Of a stretch of 64,000 nt of DNA, positions 26,710 to 34,263 are shown in pieces. Under the pieces are notes generated by a model, which ran no database searches, was not told the origin of the DNA, and saw nothing but the letters and a program-made list of their open reading frames with translations. Numbering within the stretch: position 1 is the stretch's first letter; each line of letters opens with the position of its first letter. The DNA comes from Nitrosomonas ureae (GTDB lineage: Bacteria; Pseudomonadota; Gammaproteobacteria; Burkholderiales; Nitrosomonadaceae). Both the position numbers and the translations under genes were made by a program. The DNA lies in NCBI RefSeq assembly GCF_900206265.1, contig NZ_LT907782.1:2232001-2296000 (forward strand), in the 5' to 3' direction.

Positions 26710-28113
26710 ATGAATTTAAAAGAAAGAAATATCCGTCTATACAATGCCTTGTATTTATATACAACGGAAACATTCGGAATACTGAAGCAAAAATCAGAAA
26801 ATGACAGTTCATCCATGACTTTAGTATCAAAATGGATAAAAGGAAGTAAGAATAATGAATTTATAAAACTAGATGAACAAGTTCCTGATTACATTTATCT
26901 ATTATTTATTTCATTAATAAAAAATGAGCATCCAATATATCAAAGCGTTGAGGAAGAGTTTCTAAAAGATAATATATGGTCACAAAATCACAACAAATTA
27001 ATAGGTTCAGTGATTGCGGGCCATCAATCTTTAAGATTGACCGGTACATTATTTGATATTGTCAAATATTGCCTAGTGAATTCTAATAATTTTGTGTTAT
27101 CAACTAATGATTTTGATGAAATTGTTAATCAATATGAAAAATATTTCCTTGATACTAAAATAGAGTATGTTAGGAAGGTACCGCTTTATGGAATAAACAT
27201 AGATGAAAATATAAATATAAGTGTAAATGCAAATGGAGGGTTTTCGATCGAAGTTCTATCCGATTCAGAAATTATTGAATTAATTGAATTAGGTTTAGTA
27301 ACGAATAATCTTCCACTTTTGCAAAATAATGTAGTTAATGATCCTCCCCGAGTAGCACTTGTCTACAAACTCAAAGCTGATAAGACTATCTTGGAAATTG
27401 ATAATCCCGATAACAATAATCTTCTTTCAGATTATCAAAACATAACGAATGACTGGAGCAACAAGCAAACAATGGCCGCCAGTCTTTTAACCATTCTTCT
27501 AGAAAAATCCGTAACGCCAGTTTGTTCAATTGAAAGGACATCAAACTCACCTGTCAGTAGTTTTATTTGTCAAAGCTTCCAAGTCCCCGTCTCGTTAAGA
27601 ATTGGTAAAGAAATACTTACTAAGGATTCAGCAAACTATTTTGTTGCATTATGGGAGGTTTTGCATAAAACTCAAACTTCAGAATTAAAAGTTATTAAAT
27701 CTCTAAAAATTGCGATTAGGCGCTTTTCTCTTGCATTATCTAAATCATCACTCGATGATAAGCTTATTGATTTGATGATCTGTGCTGAAGCAATTTTTTT
27801 ACAAGACGGCAACGCAGAATTAGGGTTCAAACTAGCATACCGAGCGGCTTTATTTCTTAGTAAAGACAGTTCAGAGCAAAAAGAAATGTTCGAGTTTTTT
27901 AAGACTGCATACAACGAACGAAGTAAAGTTGTTCATGGTTCGGCATCATATGAACAGGGCGTTAAACCAAAAGTAGATATATCAGTACTGGAAAACAACT
28001 TACAAAAAGCTATTTCAATGATGCTGAATCTAGCGGTAAATCCTAAAACAATTAGGCATATAAATAATTGGGAAGATCTCATGTTCCCAAACTATTCAAA
28101 AACAAACGCATAA
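26710..28113 (+). CDS. HEPN-domain protein, cargo of element 1
   Basis: A 467-residue cytoplasmic protein in very AT-rich DNA. The C-terminal quarter has the look of an ApeA-like HEPN domain: LIDLMICAEAIFL, a helical spacer, then YNERSKVVHG, which supplies the R-X4-H motif of HEPN RNases. The N-terminal 330 residues have no recognised domain. HEPN proteins in mobile elements often act as RNA-cutting effectors in antiviral defence or toxin systems. Here no antitoxin partner is adjacent, so the N-terminal region may be the sensor. Defence function is inference. Confidence 0.7.
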   Translation: MNLKERNIRLYNALYLYTTETFGILKQKSENDSSSMTLVSKWIKGSKNNEFIKLDEQVPDYIYLLFISLIKNEHPIYQSVEEEFLKDNIWSQNHNKLIGSVIAGHQSLRLTGTLFDIVKYCLVNSNNFVLSTNDFDEIVNQYEKYFLDTKIEYVRKVPLYGINIDENINISVNANGGFSIEVLSDSEIIELIELGLVTNNLPLLQNNVVNDPPRVALVYKLKADKTILEIDNPDNNNLLSDYQNITNDWSNKQTMAASLLTILLEKSVTPVCSIERTSNSPVSSFICQSFQVPVSLRIGKEILTKDSANYFVALWEVLHKTQTSELKVIKSLKIAIRRFSLALSKSSLDDKLIDLMICAEAIFLQDGNAELGFKLAYRAALFLSKDSSEQKEMFEFFKTAYNERSKVVHGSASYEQGVKPKVDISVLENNLQKAISMMLNLAVNPKTIRHINNWEDLMFPNYSKTNA

Positions 28114-28273
28114 AAGCGTTTAGTAATAAGTTGAAGTTAGATTAAATTAATCCGCGTCAGGGTCTAGGCAGCATGCCCGATTTGGGGTCAAAATGTATTA
28201 CTAATGTATTCCTTAATGCAAAATAAGCACTGAAAAGCCTATAATTACATTATGAAAGTTTTTTCGCGACAAG

Positions 28274-28480
28274 CTACCCACAATTAATAGCCGCATTATA
28301 AGTATCCGGAACAATATTCAAACGTTGCGCCTGATGGTCATAGCAGACGCAATTCGATTTGTTAGAAACCCACTCGGCAACCTGCGACCAAACGACCGCG
28401 TCAGATAGCATTGAGAGCGATTCTTTTGTGCTGGGTAATGGTATGACGGGTCGATAAAAATTAGGGAAATTCAAAATCAC
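28274..28480 (-). CDS. Possible gene fragment, Cys-containing C-terminus
   Basis: A 68-codon frame with the segment VVWSQVAEWVSNKSNCVCYD and a closing NAAINCG. The cysteine-spaced tail vaguely resembles C-termini of Zot-like inovirus assembly proteins, but the match is by memory and weak. It might be the remains of a filamentous-phage gene or noise. Confidence 0.3.
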   Translation of the reverse strand: MILNFPNFYRPVIPLPSTKESLSMLSDAVVWSQVAEWVSNKSNCVCYDHQAQRLNIVPDTYNAAINCG

Positions 28481-28488
28481 AAATTAAG

Positions 28489-28540
28489 ACTTTTGTGGTT
28501 TGTGTGGTCAATTTGTATAGGTTTAGAAATAATAATATTT
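28489..28540. repeat. Imperfect cargo-flanking repeat, copy 2
   Basis: ACTTTTGTGGTTTGTGTGGTCAA and its AT-rich continuation resemble 25923-25968. Confidence 0.5.
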
Positions 28541-28572
28541 GATTATTCCGTCTACCACATTATTGGATTGCT

Positions 28573-28591
28573 TGGGGCACTAGTGGGGCAC
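28573..28591. repeat. Arm-type integrase site candidate, right end of element 1
   Basis: Two TGGGGCAC motifs in direct orientation, 11 bp apart, match the pair at 21161-21179. Confidence 0.6.
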
Positions 28592-28705
28592 TCACAGATA
28601 AAAATCCATCAAAAAACACGACAAGCAGCAACAACAGAACTTAATTAACTGTTTGATAGAATTGCTTTAGTTTGTTGCAGTGTGTTGCAATTTATTGATT
28701 AAATA

Positions 28706-28753
28706 GGACTCATAATCCCTTGGTCGCTGGTTCGAGTCCAGCCAGACCCACCA
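28706..28753. repeat. att core copy 2 (junction of elements 1 and 2)
   Basis: A 48-bp copy of the tRNA-Ile2 3' end, identical to 21068-21115. It has no upstream tRNA half, so it is not a functional tRNA. Confidence 0.95.
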
Positions 28754-28759
28754 AAAATC

Positions 28760-28792
28760 AAGAGGTTAGGTTAGTTCCTAACCTCTTTTTTC
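28760..28792. terminator. Terminator behind middle att, shared with int 2 end
   Basis: AAGAGGTTAGG (28760-28770) pairs with CCTAACCTCTT (28777-28787) and T-rich sequence follows. The integrase stop codon (28778-28780) lies inside the right arm. Confidence 0.85.
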
Positions 28793-29803
28793 TTTCTGGT
28801 GTGACAAAATTGTGTCACTAAGGACATTAGAAACTAGCTCGGCATGCTGCATAAGTTGCGGTTTTGATAGGTGTGCATACCGCCTTACCATCTCTTCCGA
28901 TTCCCAACCACCTAGTTCCTGCAGCACATTCATGGGTGTGCCTTGTTGAGCTAACCAGCTTGCCCAAGTGTGCCGCAGATCATGCCATCTAAAGTTTTCT
29001 ATTTCTGCTCGTTTTAAGGCTAGTTTCCATGCACGAGTATTAGCCCATGCAATAGGGTTTCCGCGGAATGTGAAAACCCTGCTATGATGCTTGCCGACTT
29101 GCCGAAGTAACACCGTTATCGCAACAGAATTAAGCGGAACGTGAATTGCTTTTCTTGCCTTGGCTTGATCGGGATGAATCCATGCAGCCTTACGTTCAAG
29201 ATCAACCTGATTCCATTCAAGATTAATAACGTTTGATTGTCTCAAGCCTGTTGATAAAGCAAATATCATCATATCCTGCTGATGCTGTGGCAATTCGTTA
29301 AGTAATCTTTTCACTTGCTCGGGGGTTAACCATCGAATACGACGTTTAGGTTCTGGGAAAAGCCTGATTTTTGGAATTTTGTCTATCCATTCCCAATCAT
29401 GGCATGCTTTCCGAAGAATTGCCCGTATCAGCGCTAAATGGCGATTAGCGGTTGATGGGCTTGTATTCTTTGCCTTTGCATGTGCAATATAATCAATTAA
29501 TTCTCGATCAATTTCTTGCAATCGTCTATTACGTAAGAATTGCTGCAACCATCGAAGTTTTTCTTTATCGCGCTCATGAGTAGCTTTATGCTGTGTTTCG
29601 AGTAGAAACTTACATGCCGCTTCATCCCATGTGTACTCCGGTTTTTCCCCAAATCGCTGGATGCGCCAGGATTCGGCTTTTAGCTTGTCATGGTATTCTT
29701 GCGCCTGGGTTTTGTCGGCTGTGCTAGCAGAGCATCTAACACGCTCTCCTGCTGGTGTGGTGAACGCGATCCACCACGTATTACTGCGCTTGTAGAGTGG
29801 CAT
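28778..29803 (-). CDS. Tyrosine-type site-specific integrase, element 2
   Basis: A 341-residue phage-type recombinase with an N-terminal arm-binding beta-sheet domain (MPLYKRSNTWWIAFT). The catalytic motifs are ALSTGLRQSNVINLEW, HDLRHTWASWLAQQG and RYAHLSK with the nucleophile Tyr. It has an excellent ribosome site (GGAGG, seven bases before the ATG). Its start overlaps the HTH gene by about 124 bp in another frame, which is unusually long. It lies next to the middle att and presumably uses the same tRNA core as integrase 1. Confidence 0.95.
   Translation of the reverse strand: MPLYKRSNTWWIAFTTPAGERVRCSASTADKTQAQEYHDKLKAESWRIQRFGEKPEYTWDEAACKFLLETQHKATHERDKEKLRWLQQFLRNRRLQEIDRELIDYIAHAKAKNTSPSTANRHLALIRAILRKACHDWEWIDKIPKIRLFPEPKRRIRWLTPEQVKRLLNELPQHQQDMMIFALSTGLRQSNVINLEWNQVDLERKAAWIHPDQAKARKAIHVPLNSVAITVLLRQVGKHHSRVFTFRGNPIAWANTRAWKLALKRAEIENFRWHDLRHTWASWLAQQGTPMNVLQELGGWESEEMVRRYAHLSKPQLMQHAELVSNVLSDTILSHQKEKRG
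28800..28817. repeat. Arm-type site candidate, left end of element 2
   Basis: TGTGACA (28800) and TGTGTCA (28811) lie 11 bp apart. Related TGTGTCA motifs with the same 11-bp spacing occur at 35341-35358 near the right end. The sites fall inside the 3' end of the integrase gene. Confidence 0.55.
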
Positions 29804-30012
29804 ATGTTTACCTCCTTTTCTGAAACCACTCGCAACGCTTGCCGAGGGTTAGAATACTGCGATCTGATGTGTTCAACAAGATCGTCAAGAATAAATACCC
29901 AGCATTTACCCAATTTTGCACCGGGTAATTTCCCAGACTTTGCGCGACGACGTACCTCTTCTGGGTGCATCTTGAGAAAATTGGCAGCCTCAGTGAGTAA
30001 AAGTGTTTTCAT
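29680..30012 (-). CDS. Excisionase-like helix-turn-helix protein
   Basis: A 110-residue protein. The first 60 residues form an HTH_17/excisionase-type domain: LLLTEAANFLKMHPEEVRRR, then GKLPGAKLGKCWVFILDDL. The C-terminal tail is basic and disordered. It probably binds att DNA and steers integrase 2 towards excision. ATG 30012 is chosen where the domain begins. The tail overlaps integrase 2. Confidence 0.8.
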   Translation of the reverse strand: MKTLLLTEAANFLKMHPEEVRRRAKSGKLPGAKLGKCWVFILDDLVEHIRSQYSNPRQALRVVSEKEVNICHSTSAVIRGGSRSPHQQESVLDALLAQPTKPRRKNTMTS

Positions 30013-30283
30013 AACGCATGGGCTTGTTGGGATTGTTAAAATCAAAATTTCTTTTGATATATCCTTCCTTGGATACCTGCCATAAGCGAGGAGCAAGCAT
30101 AGAGATTAATGTTTGACGGCACCGGGTTGAAACTTCAATTGGCTGAAAACACAACACTGTCCAAGCTTCATAAAATAAATCGGTATTTAACTCATGCGGC
30201 AATTTTCCTGTAAGATTTGCCTTAGCAAATAGATTTGCAAGTTCACCCATTGCCCAATCAAGATCATCCGCTTCAAATTTCAT
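29990..30283 (-). CDS. Hypothetical protein between rep and HTH gene
   Basis: A 97-residue acidic-to-neutral protein of unknown family (MKFEADDLDWAMGELANLFA). AGGGAAAA precedes the ATG at 30283. It overlaps rep by 11 bp and the HTH gene by 23 bp, so the genes form one compact minus-strand operon. Confidence 0.7.
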   Translation of the reverse strand: MKFEADDLDWAMGELANLFAKANLTGKLPHELNTDLFYEAWTVLCFQPIEVSTRCRQTLISMLAPRLWQVSKEGYIKRNFDFNNPNKPMRYENTFTH

Positions 30284-31346
30284 CGGATTTTCCCTTTGTG
30301 CGTAAGTAATGATCTGTAGCGGCAAGACGCCGGGGAATGGCATGCCGTTTTAGCTGTTCTACAATACGTTCAGCGCTCTCTTCGCGTTGCAGCATGATAT
30401 TGAGAAGTGCACCATAAGCAGTTGATGCAACCTGCTTCAAACGCTCATAGCTAATTCGGTCTTGTTCTTTGATTGTATTGATACGAAAGACACGATCAGA
30501 TACCCATGATAAGCAAGGGTAAGCACCTGCAACGTATTCACCAGGATGCAATAAAACTTCCCAAGGAATAACGCGATCTTTTGCATGAAGTTCAACTTCC
30601 CAGCGTACCCAAGGGCTGGAAGAATCGCCTAGTTGTTTGCCCTTCTCATAAATTCTGATGAGTTTGCCATTTTTACGATTACCGATGTATACACTACGGC
30701 CTGAACCATCGGGTTTAATCCAGTTTCCATGTTGTGTTAGTTTCGGTTCTCTGCCGCCATATTTAAAGTGGCCTTGCTTATAAAATTCAATGGCCATATC
30801 GACAGAATGAACACCAGTGAAATCATCTACAGCGCCATCCCATCGAGTAATGCGTGCTCGAAGTTGATCTCTAAGATATAAAGTAAAAGATTGCCAATCA
30901 GAAATTAACGCGCAACCTTCGCCGGGTAGAGACAGGAAAGCAGTGTTGTTTTGGCCGCCGTAAGCAAAAAAAACACAGCCATGATCAAATTGAAAGGAAT
31001 GCTGCCAACCGTGAAGCCCCCGCTGCTGATCGGTCATTCCTCCAAAAATGCCTTTAGTTGCTTCACTAAAGGATTTAAAAAATTCTAATGGATTGTTATT
31101 TTCAGAATGAAAAGAGAAGGAAACATTCAGCCAGTCAGTTAAGGCCGCCTGTGATTTATTTTTTTCTCCGGTGGGACTTTCCCCCCGTATTACCGTACGG
31201 GGGGCATTGACGCGCGCTTGCCTGCCCTCCGCTGCGCGTGCGTCTGGCAAGCTGCGCTTTGTTGAACTCGAGTCACATAAGAAATAATATTCCGTTTCAA
31301 ATGCGGGGTTCTTTTGATGATTAAGATTTTCAGGTATAGTTTTCAT
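30273..31346 (-). CDS. Replication initiation protein, RstA/Rep_trans-like
   Basis: A 357-residue protein. From about residue 67 it matches the phage/plasmid Rep_trans family: LTDWLNVSF, ITRWDGAVDDFTG, SVYIGNRKNGKLIRIYEKGKQ and VRWEVELHAKDR. The last includes the conserved acidic/aromatic core of RstA-type rolling-circle initiators of CTX-like filamentous phages. The N-terminal 65 residues are low-complexity and are encoded by GC-rich hairpins that may be the origin. Translation begins within a 10-bp inverted repeat next to a nine-codon leader frame. Confidence 0.85.
   Translation of the reverse strand: MKTIPENLNHQKNPAFETEYYFLCDSSSTKRSLPDARAAEGRQARVNAPRTVIRGESPTGEKNKSQAALTDWLNVSFSFHSENNNPLEFFKSFSEATKGIFGGMTDQQRGLHGWQHSFQFDHGCVFFAYGGQNNTAFLSLPGEGCALISDWQSFTLYLRDQLRARITRWDGAVDDFTGVHSVDMAIEFYKQGHFKYGGREPKLTQHGNWIKPDGSGRSVYIGNRKNGKLIRIYEKGKQLGDSSSPWVRWEVELHAKDRVIPWEVLLHPGEYVAGAYPCLSWVSDRVFRINTIKEQDRISYERLKQVASTAYGALLNIMLQREESAERIVEQLKRHAIPRRLAATDHYLRTKGKSDEI
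31181..31252. other. GC-rich stem-loops inside rep, candidate replication origin
   Basis: A 9-bp perfect stem, CCCCCCGTA (31181-31189) with TACGGGGGG (31196-31204), has the loop TTACCG. A second stem, GCTTGCC (31216-31222) with GGCAAGC (31246-31252), sits beside it. Rolling-circle initiators often nick in such a loop within or near their own gene. The surrounding DNA is far more AT-rich. Confidence 0.5.
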
Positions 31347-31375
31347 ACGAAGGAGACATGGAATTTCCTTCGTAT
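31345..31375 (-). promoter_or_regulatory. Inverted repeat over rep start with leader peptide
   Basis: ATACGAAGGA (31345-31354) and TCCTTCGTAT (31366-31375) form a 10-bp stem with an 11-base loop. In the minus-strand transcript one arm holds a Shine-Dalgarno-like GAAGGA and the other covers the rep ATG. Between them is an ATG (31359) that opens a nine-codon leader, MSPSYENYT, overlapping the rep start in another frame. Folding would hide both, suggesting translational or operator control. Confidence 0.5.
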
Positions 31376-31407
31376 AATACTATCAAAAAAGGCAATGTCA
31401 AGTTGCC
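31374..31407 (-). promoter_or_regulatory. rep promoter interleaved with upstream terminator
   Basis: On the minus strand, GGCAA/TTGCC (31391-31407) plus six Ts forms a terminator for the gene ending at 31412. The terminator loop contains TTGACA, a consensus -35 box. TATTAT (31374-31379) follows after 16 bp as the -10 box for rep. Confidence 0.6.
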
Positions 31408-31411
31408 TTAG

Positions 31412-31783
31412 TTAATCTACCTGTTTCCTATTCTCAATTTTAAATTCACCTCCAACCACTTTCCAAAAATTAGAAAATGCTTCTGCCGCTCTATATCCAT
31501 TTGAACGATAACTACTAGGGCCGGTTTCTGGGAAAATATCGCGTATCTTGATACCTAATATAGTTTCATAGTTACGGATTGTGCGTTTGCTATGAATGAT
31601 ATAAAGCACCTTCCAGCCTAAATGATGGCCAATGTGCAACATACCTAATGCCGATTCCAATTGAGTGAGATCACCTTTAAAATTGGCAATAGTTTCATCA
31701 TTTATTATTTTTAGTTGATCAATTTGTTCAACAGAGAGTTTTGCTAGTTTTTCTTCTTTTGATTTCTGTGGTATTTCAAACAT
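31412..31783 (-). CDS. Hypothetical protein, element 2
   Basis: A 123-residue protein with a charged helical N-terminus (KSKEEKLAKLSVEQIDQLK) and a C-terminal half containing GHHLGWKVLYIIHSKRTIRNYE. It has no recognised family and no signal or membrane segment. The ATG at 31783 has AAGGAA eight bases upstream; the frame runs further up but without a better start. Confidence 0.65.
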   Translation of the reverse strand: MFEIPQKSKEEKLAKLSVEQIDQLKIINDETIANFKGDLTQLESALGMLHIGHHLGWKVLYIIHSKRTIRNYETILGIKIRDIFPETGPSSYRSNGYRAAEAFSNFWKVVGGEFKIENRKQVD

Positions 31784-32020
31784 GCTGTTTCCTTTTGTAG
31801 AGATCACAAGCCAATAAGGGAATATCATAATCCTTTTTTTCACAATTGACAGCGATCCAATATGGCAATATAAAGAAGTGGTAATTTTATGCAGCAACTT
31901 TCAAGAGTTGTAGTCCGTTATGTAGTGTTCTTGCATGAGCTACTACCAGTGCAAAAGTTTTAATTGTTTAGCAGTATGGGATAGTCAGTTGAAATACGCT
32001 AGCAAAGCGGGTTCGGCCAG

Positions 32021-32072
32021 CATGCCCATCAAACCGGGCATGGCCTTGCGCCGGGTCGGCCGGCGCACCCGG
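32021..32072. other. Two adjacent GC-rich stem-loops
   Basis: CATGCCC (32021-32027) pairs with GGGCATG (32036-32042). CCGGGT (32051-32056) pairs with ACCCGG (32067-32072). They form a sharp GC island in AT-rich DNA and could be a single-strand origin or a packaging signal for an ssDNA form. Confidence 0.4.
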
Positions 32073-32161
32073 GAGACAGTTTCTTTTCAATGAAGCTAGT
32101 TTATTTAGTGCAGATTTTCTTAGAGAAACACTTCAATTATATAATTACAAACATGTAAAAT

Positions 32162-32199
32162 AATTTGTAATCAGAAGGTCCCGAGTTCGATTCTTGGTT
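32162..32199 (+). pseudogene. tRNA-Thr(UGU)-like 3' fragment
   Basis: Bases 32162-32199 read like the anticodon loop, variable loop and T-arm of a tRNA-Thr(UGU): TTTGTAATCAGAAGGTC, then CCGAGTTCGATTCTTGG. The 5' half and acceptor end are absent. It is probably an old attachment-site scar. Confidence 0.5.
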
Positions 32200-32298
32200 T
32201 CTAGATCATTAAATCAATAAGCCATGTATCGTTCTGTAGATTCTTTAAATTCTTGCAGGTAAGAAATATATGCTATTGGATAATTTTTATACTCATAG

Positions 32299-34263
32299 TC
32301 AAAAAACACTAGGCCATTGAGGTTTGTTCTTCTTTCGCCATTGTTCAAGGCGTCTATGGGCAGAATCCTGACCCACATCAATTTCAAGAAAATCGCAAAT
32401 AGATTTCCAAGATTGAGGATTGATTAATTCTTCTAAACTAGAAGCATCGTGAGTTCGACGAACATTCTCTAGCCATACTTTTGGAGTGATCTCTGCAGGA
32501 ATTGGCTCAAAGTCACTGTCAGAATCAGATCTTTCAATAGAAAATCCTCTAAAAAACTTCTCAAGAATTTTCCGAGCCCGATCCTTGATTGCTAACTCGT
32601 CGAAAGCATCATAATCAAGCAGTATTTGGTTAAGTCTAATCCGTGACTTTTCTGCAAGTAACTTCTTTTTCTCAGAAAATCCTTTATTACTTAGCCCCTG
32701 ATTATCAAAGGTAAGAGAAAGATTTCCTAAAGTATGCAAGTATTGCTGATGCATAGACTCCGGAATATTTGCCCACTGCCCATTGATCGTCTGGGGCATA
32801 ATATGTTCAATCTGACATCCTTTGAGTCCAGTATCAAATGAAATAACTTCATTCTGGTCAATATTCTCAATAAGCACAAGAAAACGTAGAAGTTTTTTCT
32901 TATTTCCGTATAGATTAATATCCGTTATTCTTCGTTCAATCAGTCCAACACTTGGTTGCCTATAGCCTTCGGTAGTAGATGTAACAAGCTTCTCAAATGC
33001 AGCCGCATAGTCATGCCAATAGTTTGAGTTTTGAGCTTCCAACTTCTTGGGAATTGTTGGAATAAATCGAGTAATGGCTTTGTCTGGATCACCGGAAAGG
33101 AACCGACAAGCATCATATGCCACAACCTTATTAATCGCTTTGTTGAGAAGTCGTTTGTCATATATAACAATTTTACCTTCTTCAATTTTAGATAATTTTT
33201 CTACAATATCCATCAGGAGGGTGGCATATGTGAGAAATGATGCTCGTAAATAGCCAAGCGAATTTTTATCGAAATCTGGATGAGAATTTACCCGAAGAGT
33301 CTGATAGATTATCGCCCATTTGATAAGATCTAAGATAAGCTGTTTACAAGTTCCAAAATCAGCGATATCGCCCCCCCATTTCTTAAAAGCATGATGAACA
33401 ACTTTTGGATCTTTTGTCACCTTTTCAGAAGTCTTCACAGCGAGATATTCACGAAAGAAAGTTTCAATATCGTTTTCTCGTTCGGCCAGATCAGTGAATA
33501 ATGCTTCGAACTTGTTTGTGTATAAGTCAATTAGGTGTTTTTCTTCAGTATGCGAAACTTGAAATCTTTTAAATGTAAAAATAAAATTTTTGATGAGATC
33601 AGCACCTGAGAGTGGTTTACCTGCAGAGTTAATAGATTCAAATACAGAATTTTCATCCTGTTCTTCGTCAAGAAAAATAACAACGACTTTAACTCTTCCA
33701 AGAATATCAACAAAATTTTGCAGTTGTTGCTCGTCCCACTCATCGAATCTCTTGAAGATATGACTATAGTTTTTCCAATAGTTTGTAGATCGATCAGCTA
33801 GATCAATTGTTTGAAGTTCGCCGGATAATAACGTATTGAGTGTTCTTTGATGCTCCATGTTATTGAGCTTAATTCTGATGTGTTCCCCTTCTTGACTAAA
33901 TAATGCTCTACAAATTGCTCGAGCAGATTCGAGAGCATTCTCGGTTTTGATTTTTGAAAGATAAATATCGCGAACTGCGCATAAAATCAAGATAGTCGTT
34001 GTTATTCGTTGCTGCCCATCAATCACTACACGTTCGGTAACAAATCCTCGAGTTTGATTCTTTACAATTATGTTACCGATGTAGTAGTCAGCTTTGGAGT
34101 TCCCTTCGTGTTCTTCTAAAAACTCGACAATATCATTGATTAACTTATCGACTTCTTTTGTTGCTTGCCATGTGTAAGTTCTCTGATAAATGGGAATATG
34201 GAAAGACATATTATCGCCCATAATCAAATCCCTGATATTCTTTTGGTGACCTTCTATAGCCAT
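32299..34263 (-). CDS. GmrSD-like DUF262/DUF1524 nuclease
   Basis: A 654-residue single-chain protein. The N-terminal DUF262 (ParB/sulfiredoxin-like) half has IYQRTYTW near residue 24 and VIDGQQRITTTILIL near residue 80. The C-terminal DUF1524 half has the His-Me finger GCQIEHIMPQ and HTLGNLSLT. This is the architecture of GmrSD-type modification-dependent (type IV) restriction enzymes and related phage-defence nucleases, which cut DNA with modified bases. It is the main cargo of element 2. Codon use is AT-rich. Confidence 0.88.
   Translation of the reverse strand: MAIEGHQKNIRDLIMGDNMSFHIPIYQRTYTWQATKEVDKLINDIVEFLEEHEGNSKADYYIGNIIVKNQTRGFVTERVVIDGQQRITTTILILCAVRDIYLSKIKTENALESARAICRALFSQEGEHIRIKLNNMEHQRTLNTLLSGELQTIDLADRSTNYWKNYSHIFKRFDEWDEQQLQNFVDILGRVKVVVIFLDEEQDENSVFESINSAGKPLSGADLIKNFIFTFKRFQVSHTEEKHLIDLYTNKFEALFTDLAERENDIETFFREYLAVKTSEKVTKDPKVVHHAFKKWGGDIADFGTCKQLILDLIKWAIIYQTLRVNSHPDFDKNSLGYLRASFLTYATLLMDIVEKLSKIEEGKIVIYDKRLLNKAINKVVAYDACRFLSGDPDKAITRFIPTIPKKLEAQNSNYWHDYAAAFEKLVTSTTEGYRQPSVGLIERRITDINLYGNKKKLLRFLVLIENIDQNEVISFDTGLKGCQIEHIMPQTINGQWANIPESMHQQYLHTLGNLSLTFDNQGLSNKGFSEKKKLLAEKSRIRLNQILLDYDAFDELAIKDRARKILEKFFRGFSIERSDSDSDFEPIPAEITPKVWLENVRRTHDASSLEELINPQSWKSICDFLEIDVGQDSAHRRLEQWRKKNKPQWPSVF

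Larger units (their letters stand above)
21116..28753. mobile_element. Integrative element 1 (about 7.6 kb) at tRNA-Ile2
   Basis: The element is bounded by direct repeats of the tRNA-Ile2 3' end (21068-21115 and 28706-28753). It carries a tyrosine integrase beside the left att, a small HTH-like gene, a split primase (CHC2 then Toprim/DUF3987), a short Nu1-like HTH gene and a HEPN-domain cargo gene. There are no structural phage or conjugation genes, so it is an island, mobilisable element or phage satellite rather than a prophage. Element 2 is stacked directly behind it. Confidence 0.88.
28114..28777. other. Right-end region of element 1
   Basis: About 660 bp holding a possible short minus-strand frame (28274-28480), the second cargo-flanking repeat, the right arm sites and the middle att. 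The DNA from 28600 to 28700 is rich in TTGTTGC-type repeats, which may be further integrase sites. Confidence 0.6.
31784..32298. other. Intergenic region of element 2
   Basis: About 515 bp without a gene. It contains the GC-rich double stem-loop (32021-32072) and the tRNA-Thr-like fragment (32162-32199), described separately. Confidence 0.6.

Noticed and set aside
28706-28753. Second tRNA-Ile2 gene
   Set aside because: Only the 3' 48 bp are present. It is an att copy, not a functional tRNA.
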